64,000 nucleotides of DNA from Streptomyces genisteinicus. Lineage in GTDB: Bacteria > Actinomycetota > Actinomycetes > Streptomycetales > Streptomycetaceae. Position 1 is the first letter of the stretch, and the number at the start of each line of letters is the position of its first letter. A model generated the notes under the pieces. That model saw nothing but the letters and a program-made list of their open reading frames with translations, searched no databases and was not told the origin of the DNA. A program made the position numbers and the translations under genes. The stretch is from NCBI RefSeq assembly GCF_014489615.1, contig NZ_CP060825.1:744001-808000 (forward strand), in the 5' to 3' direction. This document shows positions 1 through 8,258 of the stretch, in pieces.

Positions 1-845
1 TGGCGGCCGACGCGATCGTCATCGGCGACACCGGCAACTTCCGGGTGGGCCTGCCCACGGTGACGGCCACGCTGCGCGGCATGACCATGATCCGGGTGCG
101 CGTCGACACCCTGGAGGGCAACCTGCACTCGGGGCAGTTCGGCGGGGCCGCCCCCGACGCGCTGGCCGCGCTGATCCGCATCCTGGACTCGCTGCGGGCC
201 GAGGACGGCTCGACGGTCATCGACGGGCTGCCGGCACGGGCCGAGTGGGACGGACTCCGGTACCCGGAGGAGGAGTTCCGCAGGGACGCCCGGGTGCTCC
301 CGGGCGTGGAGCTGCCCGGCGCCGGTACGGTCGCGGACCGGATCTGGGCGCGCCCCGCGGTCACCGTCATCGGCATCGACTGCCACCCGGTGGCCGGTGC
401 CACGCCGTCCGTCCCGGCGTCGGCCCGGGCCCAGATCAGCCTGCGGGTGCCGCCCGGCCAGGACGCCGCGGAGGCGACCGAGCTGCTGTTCGCGCACATC
501 GAGAAGCACACGCCGTGGAACGCCCGGGTGTCGATGGAGCAGGTCGGGCAGGGGCAGGCGTTCCAGGCCGACGTGACGAGCCCGGCGTACACGTCGATGG
601 CGGAGGCGATGCGGGTGGCGTACCCGGGTGAGGAGATGCAGGCGTCCGGCATGGGCGGCTCGATCCCGCTGTGCAGCACGCTGGCCGCGCTCTACCCGGA
701 GGCGGAGATCCTGCTGATCGGCCTGAGCGAGCCGGAGGCGCAGATCCACGCGGTCAACGAGAGCGTCTCGCCCGAGGAACTGGAGCGGCTCTCCGTCGCC
801 GAGGCGCTGTTCCTCTCCAACTACGCCGCGTCCAAGCGGGCCTGA
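1..845 (+). CDS. M20 family dipeptidase, 5'-truncated by the window edge
   Basis: C-terminal part of a zinc-dependent M20 (CNDP/DapE-like) metallopeptidase that hydrolyses dipeptides or related amides. The frame is open from base 3, so the true start lies outside the window; a GTG at 45 is internal. About 280 codons are visible. They contain the lid/dimerisation domain (around GNLHSGQFGG and the following ~120 residues) and the end of the catalytic domain, with the family signatures GMGGSIPL and, near the end, SEPEAQIHAVNE carrying the C-terminal metal-ligand His and Asn-Glu. The first metal-binding His and Asp residues are outside. The next gene is convergent on the other strand, with no shared operon visible. 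Confidence 0.85.
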   Translation, partial: AADAIVIGDTGNFRVGLPTVTATLRGMTMIRVRVDTLEGNLHSGQFGGAAPDALAALIRILDSLRAEDGSTVIDGLPARAEWDGLRYPEEEFRRDARVLPGVELPGAGTVADRIWARPAVTVIGIDCHPVAGATPSVPASARAQISLRVPPGQDAAEATELLFAHIEKHTPWNARVSMEQVGQGQAFQADVTSPAYTSMAEAMRVAYPGEEMQASGMGGSIPLCSTLAALYPEAEILLIGLSEPEAQIHAVNESVSPEELERLSVAEALFLSNYAASKRA

Positions 846-1014
846 CCCGGGGCGCCGCGTCCGGGCGGGTCCGGGGCGGCCGTGTCGGGGCGGGTCCGGG
901 GCGGCCGTACCGGAGCGGCCGGTGGACCGGCCGCCCGGTACGGGGCCGAGGTGCCGGCGCACCGTCCGGACGGCGCGGGACGGGCGGACTCCCGCAGCAC
1001 GCCCTGGGGTCCGG

Positions 1015-2049
1015 TCAGCCGACGGGGACGCCCGCCTCCAGGTTGAGGACCGTGCCGCGCTCCCGGGCCCGCAGCGCCCAGCGCAGGCGCTCGTAGCGGT
1101 TCGGGGGCAGCAGCCCGGCCGCCTCCTGTTCGGAGACGAAGCGCCAGTCGCGCAGTTCGGGCCCCGGCAGCCGCACCGTGCGCGCCGTCGCGGCGGGCAG
1201 CGTGCCGCCGTCGAAGAGCAGGCGCAGGCCGCCGAAGGCCGGGGGGCGGGCGGGCTCCCAGTCGATGACGAGCAGCCGGGGCACCTCCCCCAGCCGGATG
1301 CCGAGTTCCTCGTGGACCTCCCGGACCCCGGCGCGCGCGGGCGCCTCGCCGCGTTCGACCACCCCGCCCGGGAACTCCCAGCCCGGCTTGTAGGTCGGGT
1401 CGACGAGCAGCACCCTGCCCTCCTCGTCGAAGAGCAGGACGCCGGCGGCGACGGTCTCGGCGGTCGGCTCGGGTGTCTGCACGATCTCGCAGGCCGGTGC
1501 CTCGCCGCTGCTGACGGCGGCCGCGACGAGCCGCGCGGCCTCCCGGGGTCCGACGTGGCCGGTGTCGACGACGTGGGCGTCCGCGGTGAGCCACGGCAGC
1601 GCCGCCAGGTAGTGCTCGACGTGGTCGTACGACCACTGACGGACGCGGAGTTCGCCGTCCGGTGTCCCGGGTGTCTCGCGACCGGCGATACGTGCGCGCA
1701 AAATCGTTTCAGCAGGCGCCAGCAGCACATGCCGCACGGCTATGCGGCGGGCGGCGAGACCTCCGAAGATCTCGTCCCGGTACTCCTGGCGCAGCACGGT
1801 CATGGGCACCACGAGCACACCTCCCAGCTCTGCCAGCAGGGCGGCCGCCGTGTCCACCACCAGGCGGCGCCAGATCGGCAGGTCCTGGTAGTCGGTGACC
1901 TCGTCGAGCCGCTTGCGGGGCAGCAGGGACCCCAGGGCGTCACCGACGAGTTCGGGGTCGAACAACGTGCTGTTCGGGATCAGATCGATCAGTTCGCGCG
2001 CGGTGCTGGTCTTGCCCGCTCCGAATGAACCGTTGATCCAGACGATCAC
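1015..2049 (-). CDS. P-loop kinase-like ATPase fused to a NUDIX hydrolase
   Basis: 344 residues. The N-terminal half is a small P-loop NTPase: Walker A GSFGAGKT is at residues 7-14, directly after the beta strand VIVWIN, like kinase/zeta-toxin or chloramphenicol-phosphotransferase folds. The C-terminal half is a NUDIX domain with a complete box at about 228-250 (GGVVERGE, then REVHEELGI), which hydrolyses nucleoside-diphosphate-linked compounds. The GTG at 2049 is chosen because a GA-rich RBS (AGAGGGGGA) lies just upstream and Walker A then starts immediately; an in-frame upstream start at 2100 has no RBS. The substrate cannot be read from sequence. Fusion of a P-loop kinase-like domain to NUDIX occurs in actinobacteria. 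Convergent with the preceding peptidase gene. Confidence 0.85.
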   Translation of the reverse strand: MIVWINGSFGAGKTSTARELIDLIPNSTLFDPELVGDALGSLLPRKRLDEVTDYQDLPIWRRLVVDTAAALLAELGGVLVVPMTVLRQEYRDEIFGGLAARRIAVRHVLLAPAETILRARIAGRETPGTPDGELRVRQWSYDHVEHYLAALPWLTADAHVVDTGHVGPREAARLVAAAVSSGEAPACEIVQTPEPTAETVAAGVLLFDEEGRVLLVDPTYKPGWEFPGGVVERGEAPARAGVREVHEELGIRLGEVPRLLVIDWEPARPPAFGGLRLLFDGGTLPAATARTVRLPGPELRDWRFVSEQEAAGLLPPNRYERLRWALRARERGTVLNLEAGVPVG

Positions 2050-2215
2050 GGGTCCCCCTCTTCCGTAGCCCACTGTGGATTGCCCGCAACACCCTGCCAC
2101 GGAAACCGGCGGCCCGAACCGCTTGGCCGATCAGCCGCTCAACTGTGGCCGGGCCGTAGCCGTGACACCTCGCGGGGCGGGTCGTTGGAGCGGGAGAGAC
2201 GAAGGGGACACGGAG

Positions 2216-2395
2216 ATGCGCCGTACGGTGTTGGAGACGTTCCCCGCGGGAGACCCGCGGGGCAGCCGGCACGCCGAGCAGTACGCCCGGCACCGCCGGG
2301 ACGAGGGCCTCGCAGCCGAGGTGGTGATGGACCTGGAGTCCGACGCCTTCCTGGTGATCGTGCCCCAGCAGCAGCAGACGGGCCGGCACTGGTGA
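2216..2395 (+). CDS. Small hypothetical protein (59 aa)
   Basis: A short ORF with an ATG start preceded by the purine-rich RBS GACGAAGGGGACACGG. It encodes a charged 59-residue protein starting MRRTVLETF and ending in a Gln-rich tail (PQQQQTGRHW). No signal peptide or membrane segment is visible. Codon use is GC3-rich like its neighbours, which supports real coding. I recognise no domain. It stands alone, divergent from the NUDIX gene, and is followed by a hairpin. Confidence 0.55.
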   Translation: MRRTVLETFPAGDPRGSRHAEQYARHRRDEGLAAEVVMDLESDAFLVIVPQQQQTGRHW

Positions 2396-2407
2396 GCGCG
2401 GCAAGCG

Positions 2408-2441
2408 GCGGCGGCCGGGTGGCGCCGCCAGAGGCCGCCGC
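2408..2441. terminator. Hairpin between convergent genes
   Basis: The inverted repeat GCGGCGGCC/GGCCGCCGC (9 bp arms, 16-nt loop that itself holds a small GGC/GCC stem) lies 12 bases after the small ORF and downstream of the convergent ROK gene. No T-tract, as usual in Streptomyces. Confidence 0.4.
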
Positions 2442-2565
2442 CCGGGCGGTGTGCGTCCCGCAGGGGTGAGGCCCGGGGCGGCCGGCCGTGGACGGGGCCC
2501 GCGGTGGGCGCGGGCGGGCGGTACGGCCCCACCGTGCGTGCCTCCGCTCCCCCGGGCCGGACCGC

Positions 2566-3516
2566 TCAGGCCGGGGTGCGCTCCGGGCGGCGGCCGAGGA
2601 GCGCGGCCGCCGCCGCGCCCACGAGTCCGGCGTCCGTGCCCATGCGCGCGGGAGCGATCGTCAGCCGGCGGACGAAGGAGAGGGCGGCGTAGTCCCGCAG
2701 GGACCTGCGCAGCGGGTCGAACAACACCTCGCCGGCGCCCGCGACGCCGCCGCCGATGACGGCGATGTCGAGGTCGGCGAGGGTGGCGGTGGCGGCGATG
2801 CCCGCCGCGAGCGCCTGCGCGGCCCGCTCGAAGGAGGCGATCGCCACCGGGTCGCCCGCGCGGGCCGCGGCGGCGACGGCGGCGGCCGTGGCGTCGCCGT
2901 CCCGGCCGGGCGTCCAGCCCTGCTCGAGTGCCCGGCGGGCGATGTTCGGTCCGCTGGCGATGCGCTCGACGCAGCCCCGGGCGCCGCAGGGGCAGAGGTC
3001 GCCGTCCAGGTCGACGCTGATGTGTCCGATGTGCCCGGCGTTGCCGGTCGGTCCGGTGTGCAGGCGCCCGTCGAGCACCAGGCCGCCGCCGACTCCGGTG
3101 GACACCACCATGCACAGCGCGTTGCCGAAGCCGCGCGCCGCGCCGCGCCAGTGTTCGGCGGCGGTGACGGCGACGCCGTCGCCCACCAGGTCCACGGGCA
3201 GGCCGCCGACCGCCCGCGAGACCCGTTCGACGAGCGGGAAGCCGCGCCAGCCGGGCACGTTGACGGGGCTCACGGTGCCGGCGGACCGGTCGACGGGGCC
3301 CGCGCTGCCGATCCCCACGGCGACGACTCCCGGCCACAGCGGGGAGGCCGCGAGATCGTCGAGAACGGCGGACACGGCACCCATCACGGTCTCGGCGTCC
3401 CCCTCGGCCGGAGTCGGCCGCTGGGCGCGGAGCAGGAGGTCGCCGTCACCGTCCACCAAGGCTCCGGCGATCTTGGTGCCGCCGATGTCGAGCGCGGCGA
3501 CGAGGCTGGTGTGCAT
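2566..3516 (-). CDS. ROK family sugar kinase (glucokinase-like)
   Basis: 316 residues. ROK proteins phosphorylate glucose, mannose, fructose or N-acetyl sugars with ATP. The N-terminal ALDIGGTKIAGAL is the phosphate-binding ROK motif. The zinc-binding signature CPCGARGCVE is present near the middle, and there is no N-terminal winged helix, so this is an enzyme rather than a ROK repressor. The ATG at 3516 puts the ROK motif at residues 7-19; longer versions add unlikely residues that would cover the operator. Divergent from the LacI gene with a palindromic operator between them, so it is probably the repressor's target. Sugar specificity is not visible; the same operator upstream of an alpha-mannosidase at 61.7 kb suggests mannose. 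Confidence 0.88.
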   Translation of the reverse strand: MHTSLVAALDIGGTKIAGALVDGDGDLLLRAQRPTPAEGDAETVMGAVSAVLDDLAASPLWPGVVAVGIGSAGPVDRSAGTVSPVNVPGWRGFPLVERVSRAVGGLPVDLVGDGVAVTAAEHWRGAARGFGNALCMVVSTGVGGGLVLDGRLHTGPTGNAGHIGHISVDLDGDLCPCGARGCVERIASGPNIARRALEQGWTPGRDGDATAAAVAAAARAGDPVAIASFERAAQALAAGIAATATLADLDIAVIGGGVAGAGEVLFDPLRRSLRDYAALSFVRRLTIAPARMGTDAGLVGAAAAALLGRRPERTPA

Positions 3517-3579
3517 GGGCGTGCGGTCCCCCGGGGAGATGGTCGGAGCTGGCGTTCCGTACCAGTGTCCATCGGGCAT

Positions 3580-3591
3580 GACAACGTTGTC
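3580..3591. promoter_or_regulatory. LacI-type operator GACAACGTTGTC
   Basis: A perfect 12-bp palindrome with the central CG typical of LacI-family operators, in the 148-bp gap between the divergent ROK kinase and LacI genes. The same 12-mer, extended to 14 bp, occurs at 61690-61703 upstream of the GH92 gene. Assignment to the adjacent LacI protein is inference. Confidence 0.7.
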
Positions 3592-3664
3592 CAGGCCCTA
3601 TGCCCGATGCCACACCATCCCATACCATCGGACGCGTCCACCGACCCCCGACCGAAGGCGCCTC

Positions 3665-4723
3665 GTGGCCGAAACGACCCGCCCCCAGCCCGTGACGGGC
3701 CCTCCCGGCGGCGCCGAGCCGCGGTACGGGAACCGGCCGACGATGAAGGACGTGGCGGCACGTGCCGGAGTGGGCCTCAAGACCGTCTCCCGGGTGGTCA
3801 ACGCCGAGCCCGGGGTCACCCCGGACACCGAGCGCCGCGTGCAGGAGGCCATCGAGTCCCTCGGATTCCGCCGCAACGACAGCGCCCGGGTGCTGCGGAA
3901 GGGGCGCACGGCGTCGATCGGACTGGTCCTGGAGGACCTCGCCGACCCGTTCTACGGTCCGCTGAGCCGCGCGGTCGAGGAAGTGGCCAGAGCGCACGGC
4001 GCGCTGCTCATCAACGGTTCGAGCGCGGAGGACCCGGGCCGTGAACAGGAGTTGGTGCTGGCGCTGTGCGCCCGGCGCGTGGACGGTCTGATCGTCATCC
4101 CGGCGGGCGACGACCACCGCTACCTGGAGCCGGAGATCAAGGCCGGGGTGGCCACGGTCTTCGTGGACCGGCCCGCGGGGCGCATCGAGGCCGACGCGGT
4201 GCTCTCCGACAGCTTCGGCGGCGCCCGCTCGGGCGCGGCCCATCTGATCGCGCACGGCCACCGGCGGATCGCCTTCATCGGCGACCAGCCCCGGATCCAC
4301 ACGGCGGCCGAACGTCTGCGCGGCTACCGCGCGGCGATGGCGGACGCGGGACTCGCGATCGACGACTCCTGGGTGTCGCTCGGCTCCACCGCCCCGGAGC
4401 GGGTCCGCGACGCCGTGGCCGCGATGCTGGCCGCTCCGGAGCCGGTGACCGCGATCCTCGCGGGGAACAACCGGGTGACCGTCACCGTCGTACGCCATCT
4501 CGCCGCCTGCGAGCGGCCGGTGGCGCTGGTCGGCTTCGACGACATCGAGCTCGCGGACCTGCTCGGCATCACGGTGATAGCCCAGGACGCGGCGGCCCTC
4601 GGCCGCACCGCGGCGGAGCGGCTCTTCCGCCGGCTGGACGGCGTGAGCGAGGCGCCCCGTCAGGTCACCCTCGACACGGCGCTGATCCCCCGCGGCTCGG
4701 GGGAGATCCCGCCGGCGGGCTGA
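3665..4723 (+). CDS. LacI family transcriptional regulator
   Basis: 352 residues. The helix-turn-helix starts at about residue 28 (MKDVAARAGVGLKTVSRVVN) with the hinge-proximal LGFRRNDSARVLR. It is followed by a periplasmic-binding-protein-like effector domain (IGLVLEDLADPFYGPL ... VALVGFDDIELADLL). The GTG at 3665 has a GAAGG RBS; the 27 residues before the HTH are low complexity and a downstream ATG at the HTH is possible. Divergent from the ROK kinase and probably autoregulating through the palindrome at 3580. The effector is probably a sugar or sugar phosphate, unknown from sequence. Confidence 0.88.
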   Translation: MAETTRPQPVTGPPGGAEPRYGNRPTMKDVAARAGVGLKTVSRVVNAEPGVTPDTERRVQEAIESLGFRRNDSARVLRKGRTASIGLVLEDLADPFYGPLSRAVEEVARAHGALLINGSSAEDPGREQELVLALCARRVDGLIVIPAGDDHRYLEPEIKAGVATVFVDRPAGRIEADAVLSDSFGGARSGAAHLIAHGHRRIAFIGDQPRIHTAAERLRGYRAAMADAGLAIDDSWVSLGSTAPERVRDAVAAMLAAPEPVTAILAGNNRVTVTVVRHLAACERPVALVGFDDIELADLLGITVIAQDAAALGRTAAERLFRRLDGVSEAPRQVTLDTALIPRGSGEIPPAG

Positions 4724-4730
4724 CCCCGGG

Positions 4731-4755
4731 GGCGGGCCGCGGAAGGCGGCCCGCC
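4731..4755. terminator. Bidirectional hairpin terminator
   Basis: GGCGGGCCGC/GCGGCCCGCC, a perfect 10-bp stem with a 5-nt loop, 7 bases after the lacI-type stop and before the convergent DUF6986 gene. No T-tract. Confidence 0.65.
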
Positions 4756-4783
4756 GGCACGCGGTGCGTCACACCGCCCGGGG

Positions 4784-6073
4784 CTACTGGGCGGAGGCGG
4801 TCAGATCGCCGCGGCGGGGCGCGGCGAAGGCGTCGAGGTCGGCTCGGGTCAGGCCGGTGAGCCGGGCGACCTCGGCGCTGTCGAGGGCCCCGCAGTCGAT
4901 GCCGCGCAGCAGGTAGGAGCTGAGGGCCTTCGCGGTGGCCGGCTCGTCCATGACATCGCCGCCAGCGTGGCCGGCGTAGGCCGCGAGGCGCGCGGACGCC
5001 TGCTCGAAGCCGCCCCGGTAGAAGGCGAAGACGGCGGCGTAGCGGGTGGGCAGGTGCCCCGGGTGCATGTCCCAGCCCTGGTAGTAGGCGCGGGCGAGGG
5101 CGCGGCGGGTGAGCCCGTAGTGCAGCCGCCAGGCGTCGTGGACCTTGGCGGTGGACCCGACCGGGAGCACGTTGGTGGAGCCGTCCGAGACCCGTACCCC
5201 GGTGCCGGCGGCGGCGACCTGCATGACCGCCTTGGCGTGGTCGGCCGCGGGGTGGTCGCTCGCCTGGTGGGCGGCGGAGACGCCGAGGCAGGCGCTGTAG
5301 TCGAAGGTGCCGTAGTGCAGTCCGGTCGCCCGGCCCTCGGCGGCGTCGATCATACGGGCGACGGTGGCGGTGCCGTCGGGTCCGAGGATGGACTGGCTGG
5401 TCTCGATCTGGATCTCGAAGCCGATCCGGCCCGCGTCCAGACCGCGCGCCTTCTCGAACTCCTCGACGAGGCGCACCATGGCGCCGACCTGTTCGGTGTA
5501 CGTGACCTTCGGCAGGGTGAGCACCAGCCCGTCGGGCAGGCCGCCCGCCTCCATCAGGCCGGTGAGGAACACGTCGAGGGTGCGGATGCCCCGGTCGCGC
5601 ACGGCGGCTTCCATGCACTTCATCCGGATGCCCATGTACGGCGCGGCGGTGCCGTCCGCGTACGCCGCGGAGATCAGCCGGGCGGCGCGCGCCGCGTCCG
5701 CGTCCTCGTCGGTGCCCGCGTAGCCGTCCTCGAAGTCGACGCGCAGGTCCTCCACCGGCTCGCGCTCCAGCTTGGCCCTGACGCGGGAGTAGACGGGCTC
5801 GGCGAGCTCGTCGGGAAGTCCGAGGACGGCGGCGAAGGTGCGGGCGTCGGGGGCGTGCTCGTCGAGTGCGGCGAGCGCCTGGTCGCCCCAGGCGCGCACG
5901 GTGCCGGCGCCGAAGACCTCGCCGGGGACGTAGACGGTGTGGACGGGCTGGCGTGTGCCGGGATCTCCCGGGTAGCGGCGGGCGAGCTCGGCGTCCACCG
6001 GCGCGAGGGACGCGCTGATGCCCTCGCTGACCGCGCCCGCGAGGCTCGTCGCCACCTTCTCCTGCTGACCCAT
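4784..6073 (-). CDS. DUF6986 family aldolase/citrate-lyase-like protein
   Basis: 429 residues. The central part resembles the TIM-barrel HpcH/HpaI and citrate-lyase-beta superfamily: VDFEDGYAG (acidic metal ligands), a KVTYTEQ segment and FEIQIETSQSILG with the conserved Glu. In Streptomyces this family is annotated as DUF6986 or aldolase and is often found near allantoin/glyoxylate genes; the exact reaction is not established. The ATG at 6073 has a GGAGGG RBS, which decides the start. Single gene, convergent with lacI. Two short palindromes lie immediately upstream (6106-6135), indicating specific control. Confidence 0.8.
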   Translation of the reverse strand: MGQQEKVATSLAGAVSEGISASLAPVDAELARRYPGDPGTRQPVHTVYVPGEVFGAGTVRAWGDQALAALDEHAPDARTFAAVLGLPDELAEPVYSRVRAKLEREPVEDLRVDFEDGYAGTDEDADAARAARLISAAYADGTAAPYMGIRMKCMEAAVRDRGIRTLDVFLTGLMEAGGLPDGLVLTLPKVTYTEQVGAMVRLVEEFEKARGLDAGRIGFEIQIETSQSILGPDGTATVARMIDAAEGRATGLHYGTFDYSACLGVSAAHQASDHPAADHAKAVMQVAAAGTGVRVSDGSTNVLPVGSTAKVHDAWRLHYGLTRRALARAYYQGWDMHPGHLPTRYAAVFAFYRGGFEQASARLAAYAGHAGGDVMDEPATAKALSSYLLRGIDCGALDSAEVARLTGLTRADLDAFAAPRRGDLTASAQ

Positions 6074-6105
6074 CCCACACCCTCCGCACACGTCGTGTCC
6101 GTGCT

Positions 6106-6135
6106 TTCCGCTCCACGGAATCAACATTCTGTTGA
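6106..6135. promoter_or_regulatory. Paired palindromes upstream of the DUF6986 gene
   Basis: Two abutting inverted repeats 33-62 bp upstream of the DUF6986 start: TTCCG-N5-CGGAA (6106-6120) and TCAACA-TTC-TGTTGA (6121-6135), the latter in locally AT-rich DNA. They look like IclR/GntR-type operators over the promoter. The cognate regulator is not in the window. Confidence 0.45.
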
Positions 6136-6246
6136 AATTACGCTATCGGGCGGCCGTGACCTGCGTCAATGGTGCGTGACATGCGGCAGGGGCCGCGCGG
6201 TGGTGGTCACCGTGCGGCCCCTGTCGGGTGTGTGGTTCCGGGGAGG

Positions 6247-7209
6247 TCAGCCCTTGCGGGTGTTGATCTCCTCGGTGAGCTGGGGGACGACGGCGAAGAG
6301 GTCGCCGACGACGCCGTAGTCGACGAGGTCGAAGATCGGGGCCTCGGCGTCCTTGTTGATCGCGACGATGGTCTTCGAGGTCTGCATGCCGGCCCGGTGC
6401 TGGATCGCGCCGGAGATGCCGGAGGCGATGTACAGCTGCGGGGACACGCTCTTGCCGGTCTGGCCGACCTGGTTGGTGTGCGGGTACCAGCCCGCGTCGA
6501 CCGCGGCACGCGAGGCGCCGACCGCCGCACCGAGCGAGTCCGCCAGCGCCTCGATGACCGCGAAGTTCTCCGCGCCGTTGACACCCCGGCCACCGGAGAC
6601 CACGATCGCCGCCTCGGTCAGCTCCGGACGCCCGGTCGACTCCCGCGGCGTACGCGAGGTCACCCGCGTCCCCGTCGCCTTCTCCGAGAACGACACCGCC
6701 AGCGCCTCGACCGCACCCGCGGCCTGAACCGGCTCCACCGGAGCCGAGTTCGGCTTCACCGTGACGACCGGAACACCCTTCGACACACGCGACTTCGTCG
6801 TGAACGACGCGGCGAACGCCGACTGCGTCGCCACCGGACCCTGCTCACCGGCCTCCAGATCGACCGCGTCGGTGATCAGACCCGAACCGATCCGCACCGC
6901 CAGACGCGCCGCGATCTCCTTGCCCTCCGCGGACGACGGCACCAGCACCGCCGAAGGCGACACCGCCTCGACCGCGGCCTGCAACGCCTCCACCTTCGGG
7001 ACCACCAGGTACTCCGCGAACTCCGGCGCGTCCGCCGTCAGCACCCGCACCGCACCGTGCCCGGCCAGCACCGACGCCGTGTCGGCGGCACCCGCACCCA
7101 CCGCCACCGCGACCGGCTCACCGATCCGACGCGCCAGCGTCAGCAGCTCCAGCGTGGGCTTGCGGACCGCACCGTCCACGTGATCGACAAAGACGAGAAC
7201 TTCAGCCAT
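6247..7209 (-). CDS. etfA: Electron transfer flavoprotein subunit alpha
   Basis: 320 residues, the usual length. This FAD-binding subunit of ETF accepts electrons from acyl-CoA and other flavoprotein dehydrogenases and passes them to the respiratory chain. The C-terminal FAD-binding signature is clear: [19 protein letters not shown], followed by [11 protein letters not shown]. The N-terminal ETF domain begins [13 protein letters not shown]. The ATG at 7209 has a CAGGAGAG RBS. It lies 82 bp downstream of etfB on the same strand and the two form one operon. The partner dehydrogenase is not adjacent; the acyl-CoA oxidase-like gene at 38 kb would not need ETF. Confidence 0.93.
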   Translation of the reverse strand: MAEVLVFVDHVDGAVRKPTLELLTLARRIGEPVAVAVGAGAADTASVLAGHGAVRVLTADAPEFAEYLVVPKVEALQAAVEAVSPSAVLVPSSAEGKEIAARLAVRIGSGLITDAVDLEAGEQGPVATQSAFAASFTTKSRVSKGVPVVTVKPNSAPVEPVQAAGAVEALAVSFSEKATGTRVTSRTPRESTGRPELTEAAIVVSGGRGVNGAENFAVIEALADSLGAAVGASRAAVDAGWYPHTNQVGQTGKSVSPQLYIASGISGAIQHRAGMQTSKTIVAINKDAEAPIFDLVDYGVVGDLFAVVPQLTEEINTRKG

Positions 7210-7291
7210 GGGACAACTCTCCTGCTGTGAAAGACGAACGGGGAACGAGAAAGACCGGGCATCGGACGAACATCCGACCCGCCGGGCGTCG

Positions 7292-8077
7292 TCAGACGAA
7301 CTTCTGACCCGCGAGGAACTCGGCGAGCTGCCTGCCGCCCTCGCCCTCGTCCTTGACGATCGTGCCCGCCGTGCGCGCCGGACGCTCGGCCGCCGAGTCC
7401 ACCGCGCTCCACGCACCCGCGAGACCGACCTCGTCCGCGTCGATCTCCAGGTCCTCCAGGTCCCAGGACTCCACCGGCTTCTTCTTCGCCGCCATGATCC
7501 CCTTGAACGACGGGTACCGGGCCTCGCCCGACTGGTCCGTCACCGACACCACCGCCGGCAGCGACGCCTCCAGCTGCTCCGACGCCGTGTCACCGTCCCG
7601 GCGGCCCGTCACCGTGCCACCCTCGACCGACACCTCCGACAGCAGCGTCACCTGCGGCACACCCAGCCGCTCCGCCAGCAGCGCCGGAACCACACCCATC
7701 GTGCCGTCCGTCGACGCCATCCCCGAGATCACCAGATCGAAACCGGCCTTCTCGACCGCCTTCGCCAGCACCAGCGACGTACCGATCACATCCGTACCGT
7801 GCAGATCGTCGTCCTCGACATGGATCGCCTTGTCCGCACCCATCGACAGAGCCTTGCGCAGCGCGTCCTTCGCGTCCTCCGGACCCACCGTCAACACCGT
7901 CACCTCGGCGTCGTCGGCGTTCTCCGCGATCTGCAGCGCCTGCTCCACCGCGTACTCGTCCAGCTCCGACAGCAGGCCGTCGACGTCGTCCCGGTCGACG
8001 GTCAGGTCATCGGCGAAGTGCCGGTCGCCGGTGGCGTCGGGCACGTACTTCACACAGACAACGATCCTCAGGCTCAC
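7292..8077 (-). CDS. etfB: Electron transfer flavoprotein subunit beta
   Basis: 261 residues. Beta subunit of ETF, binding AMP and forming the heterodimer with EtfA. It begins SLRIVVCVKYVPDATGDRHF and contains the family's VLTVGPEDAKDALRKAL and DLVISGMASTDGTMG segments, then a C-terminal ETFB helix region. GTG start with RBS TAGGAGAGC. First gene of the etfBA operon; the 181 bp upstream hold a TACT/AGTA inverted repeat that could bind a TetR-type fatty-acid regulator. Confidence 0.93.
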   Translation of the reverse strand: MSLRIVVCVKYVPDATGDRHFADDLTVDRDDVDGLLSELDEYAVEQALQIAENADDAEVTVLTVGPEDAKDALRKALSMGADKAIHVEDDDLHGTDVIGTSLVLAKAVEKAGFDLVISGMASTDGTMGVVPALLAERLGVPQVTLLSEVSVEGGTVTGRRDGDTASEQLEASLPAVVSVTDQSGEARYPSFKGIMAAKKKPVESWDLEDLEIDADEVGLAGAWSAVDSAAERPARTAGTIVKDEGEGGRQLAEFLAGQKFV

Positions 8078-8184
8078 GCCGGCTCTCCTACTGCATCGTC
8101 TCTACTGGAATCCCTTGTGAACGCAGCATAGGCGTCCTGTGGGGCGGATCCCGGTCGGGGCGGGCCGCGCTCCGAACGAAATAT

Positions 8185-8196
8185 TACTCGCCAGTA
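8185..8196. promoter_or_regulatory. TACT-N4-AGTA inverted repeat upstream of etfBA
   Basis: TACTCGCCAGTA in an AT-rich patch 108-119 bp upstream of the etfB start. The arms match the TACT...AGTA pattern of several actinobacterial TetR-type fatty-acid regulators (family knowledge). The link is inferred. Confidence 0.35.
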
Positions 8197-8258
8197 CACC
8201 CGCCCCGATACGACTAAGCAAGCGCTTTGACATGTGATCTGGCCAACGGCCGGCGGCC

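Noticed and set aside
922..2028. Plus-strand frame opposite the NUDIX fusion
   Set aside because: Shadow of a gene with Walker A and NUDIX motifs on the other strand; no RBS and biased composition.
8220..8227. AAGCGCTT palindrome upstream of etfBA as a LacI/CcpA-type operator
   Set aside because: Only 8 bp symmetric, common by chance, and no matching regulator or repeat copy nearby.
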